Assembly: GCA_001510575.1 (NCBI GenBank)
Contig: LNGK01000002.1
Span: 279,271 to 343,270, forward strand
Reading direction: 5' to 3'
Source: Knoxdaviesia capensis
Taxonomy: Eukaryota; Ascomycota; Sordariomycetes; Microascales; Gondwanamycetaceae
DNA: 64,000 nt
Shown here: piece after piece, positions 62,577 through 64,000 of the stretch
Layout of the letters: each line of letters starts with the position of its first letter
Numbering within the stretch: position 1 is the stretch's first letter
Position numbers and translations under genes: made by a program
Notes under the pieces: generated by a model
What the model was told of the DNA's origin: nothing
What the model saw: the letters and a program-made list of their open reading frames with translations, nothing else
Database searches by the model: none

Positions 62577-64000
62577 GAGCGCAAAAGTCGTCGATAACGA
62601 GCGTATGCCGTCTAAACAGCGCCTCCCACAAAAGAAGAAAAAGTCAGGTGAAGAAGCTGGTGTTTTTCTCAACAAATCTGGTATCGTCGCCGGCCGTAAC
62701 CATATAATGCCCGTCGTTGGCTGGATTTCCAAGAGCCCCCCCCCGTGGCCGGAAAATTCGGCTTCTTTTCCCGCGGCGCAATTTCACGATGCACGTCGAA
62801 TCCCAGACCGAAAGCCCAAAAGAACCCGCCTCTAGTCACTTTTTCAGTGCGGACCAGCTGTGGGAACCTGGGAAGGATTGCTGAAATTGCGAGGAGGATT
62901 CCGGTTCGTTCGTTACTTTTTATTTTTGCCCGTGGGTGAGTTGCTTTTTTCGTCTTAGTCTTGGGGTTGTGTAAGATTGGAGGAGGCGTAATATCAAGTG
63001 TTGCTTTTTGCGATGGACAGAAGAGGAGATCTGGAATACACGACGGAAGAATCGAGAAGGACGCTAGAAAAGAAAGAAGAAAGAAGGAAAAAGCAAAGCA
63101 GGACCGTGACGAGCAGACAGTGCGTGGACGGGACTGGGTATTAAAACCAGACGCATGAGAGAGTGCTTGCCAACGAAGTCGATCATGGTATTGCTTCCTT
63201 TTTTCCTTTCTCTCTCTCTCTCGCTCTCTCTCTCTCTCCTTTCGAGCTGCCAGATTTCGCGGCCAGGGGGGAGAGGGGAACCCCAGAGCAGTGTCCAAGG
63301 TTCTCTCTAAACGTGAGCTTAATGGGAATAGAACCCTGGGAATCCTAGTGTGTGTGGCGCCAAGATGGCAGATCGGGGCGTTCAACCACGGCTTGTTCGT
63401 GCCCTGGTGGGATGTCCACTATGTACTCCGCCCAGTGTTTTCTGCATTATCTGTACCGACGAAACACATGGACAGAATAGTAAGTAGTCCATCACAGCTT
63501 CGTGCTTCACGTCAACCGCTGGTGCAGGCCGCTAATCCTACAGAAGATTTCCCCGTTCATGCATAAAACAACAACGTAAACGGGAGCCAGACCACGAAGC
63601 TAAACGAAGAACAAAAACCTGGACTTGGTGATGCCGAGATGCGACAAGATCGACGTCGACGCCGGGGGGGGGGGCGAACCAGAGCTTTGCCATTGTTGGT
63701 TGGTTTCTTAGGTTCTCTATTATTATTCTGCCGTGGGCCAGTTTCTTCATTTCTCATGCTTTTCAACAATCACAGCGACGGTCCGGTGATGCTGCGGAAG
63801 CTCGGCCACGGTCTGGTGTATATCTGCACCCTCTCACGAACATATAGCTTCCTGTCACTGTGATGCTGCTCGCCTTATGCGGCGGCCATATAGGTATGTC
63901 ATACTTACAGTACAGTACAGCCCGTCCCCAGCCGGCCTCTCCGGCTGCGCGGCACCCGCCAGTCGTGGCCCAGCGATCCTGGGCACGGCAAGTTTCACTC
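62531..64000. other. Right-edge intergenic region
   Basis: Upstream region of the GPI-protein gene. It has CT/TC runs (63210-63240), AGCTGCCAG at 63245-63253 and TACAGTACAGTACAG near 63905-63920. No gene is supported up to the window end. Confidence 0.45.
62533..62573. repeat. (TG)n microsatellite abutting the GPI-protein start codon
   Basis: About 20 TG units on the plus strand, read as (AC)n on the gene strand, end 2 nt before the ATG at 62530, so they probably form the end of the 5' UTR. Confidence 0.85.

Noticed and set aside
1..64000. CRISPR arrays, bacterial-type operons, tRNA and rRNA genes
   Set aside because: No regularly spaced repeats, no Shine-Dalgarno-led gene strings, and no convincing tRNA B-box/acceptor-stem or rRNA signature was found by eye on either strand.

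Overview
This window is nuclear DNA of a filamentous ascomycete fungus (Pezizomycotina-like). The evidence is the short spliceosomal introns (mostly 42-150 nt, GTNNGT donors, one perfect TACTAAC branch site), GC-rich exons, pyrimidine-rich leaders, and genes typical of such fungi: an arginine-specific carbamoyl-phosphate synthase with a mitochondrial leader, SEC66, a Dsc-complex DUF1746 protein, and a phenol-2-monooxygenase-like flavoprotein. I cannot place it below that level. I predict 16 intact protein genes, one clear pseudogene and one weak gene relic. No rRNA, tRNA, CRISPR array or intact transposon was recognised. Exon coordinates were read by eye from splice signals and reading frame; every spliced model sums to a whole number of codons.

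Layout. 0.4-9 kb: a tandem-domain E2 ubiquitin-conjugating enzyme (-) diverges from the clamp-loader subunit RFC2 (+). RFC2 converges on an unrecognised coiled-coil protein (-), followed by a broken protein-kinase-like pseudogene and a gene-poor stretch. 9-25 kb: three forward genes, the spliceosomal helicase BRR2, a PWWP chromatin protein and the origin recognition subunit ORC3. 25-34 kb: an unrecognised 221-residue protein (+), SEC66 (-) and the mitochondrial arginine CPSase large subunit (+). 34-40 kb: NPL4 (-) and cytosolic PheRS alpha (-). 40-42 kb: a gene-poor stretch with a possible relic. 42-49.5 kb: a DscD/Dsc4-like protein (+), RCL1 (-), a mitochondrial PPR-like protein (+) and a TAF3-like histone-fold protein (-). 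49.5-64 kb: methylmalonate-semialdehyde dehydrogenase (+), a phenol-hydroxylase-like flavoprotein monooxygenase (-), a 4.6 kb gene-free stretch and a predicted secreted GPI-anchored protein (-).

Most genes are unrelated housekeeping functions: DNA replication (RFC2, ORC3), splicing (BRR2), ribosome and mitochondrial expression (RCL1, the PPR protein, PheRS), protein quality control (the E2, NPL4, the Dsc subunit), secretion (SEC66), and amino-acid metabolism (the CPSase, MMSDH). There is no operon-like logic and I did not find a convincing new multi-gene system. The most useful observations are: two microexons (22 and 12 nt) needed to build the catalytic core of the E2, which also carries a second, atypical UBC-like domain; short telomere-repeat-like and AGCTGCCAG motifs recurring between genes; cross-pathway-control-type sites upstream of the arginine CPSase and PheRS; and MCB-type cores upstream of the two replication genes.
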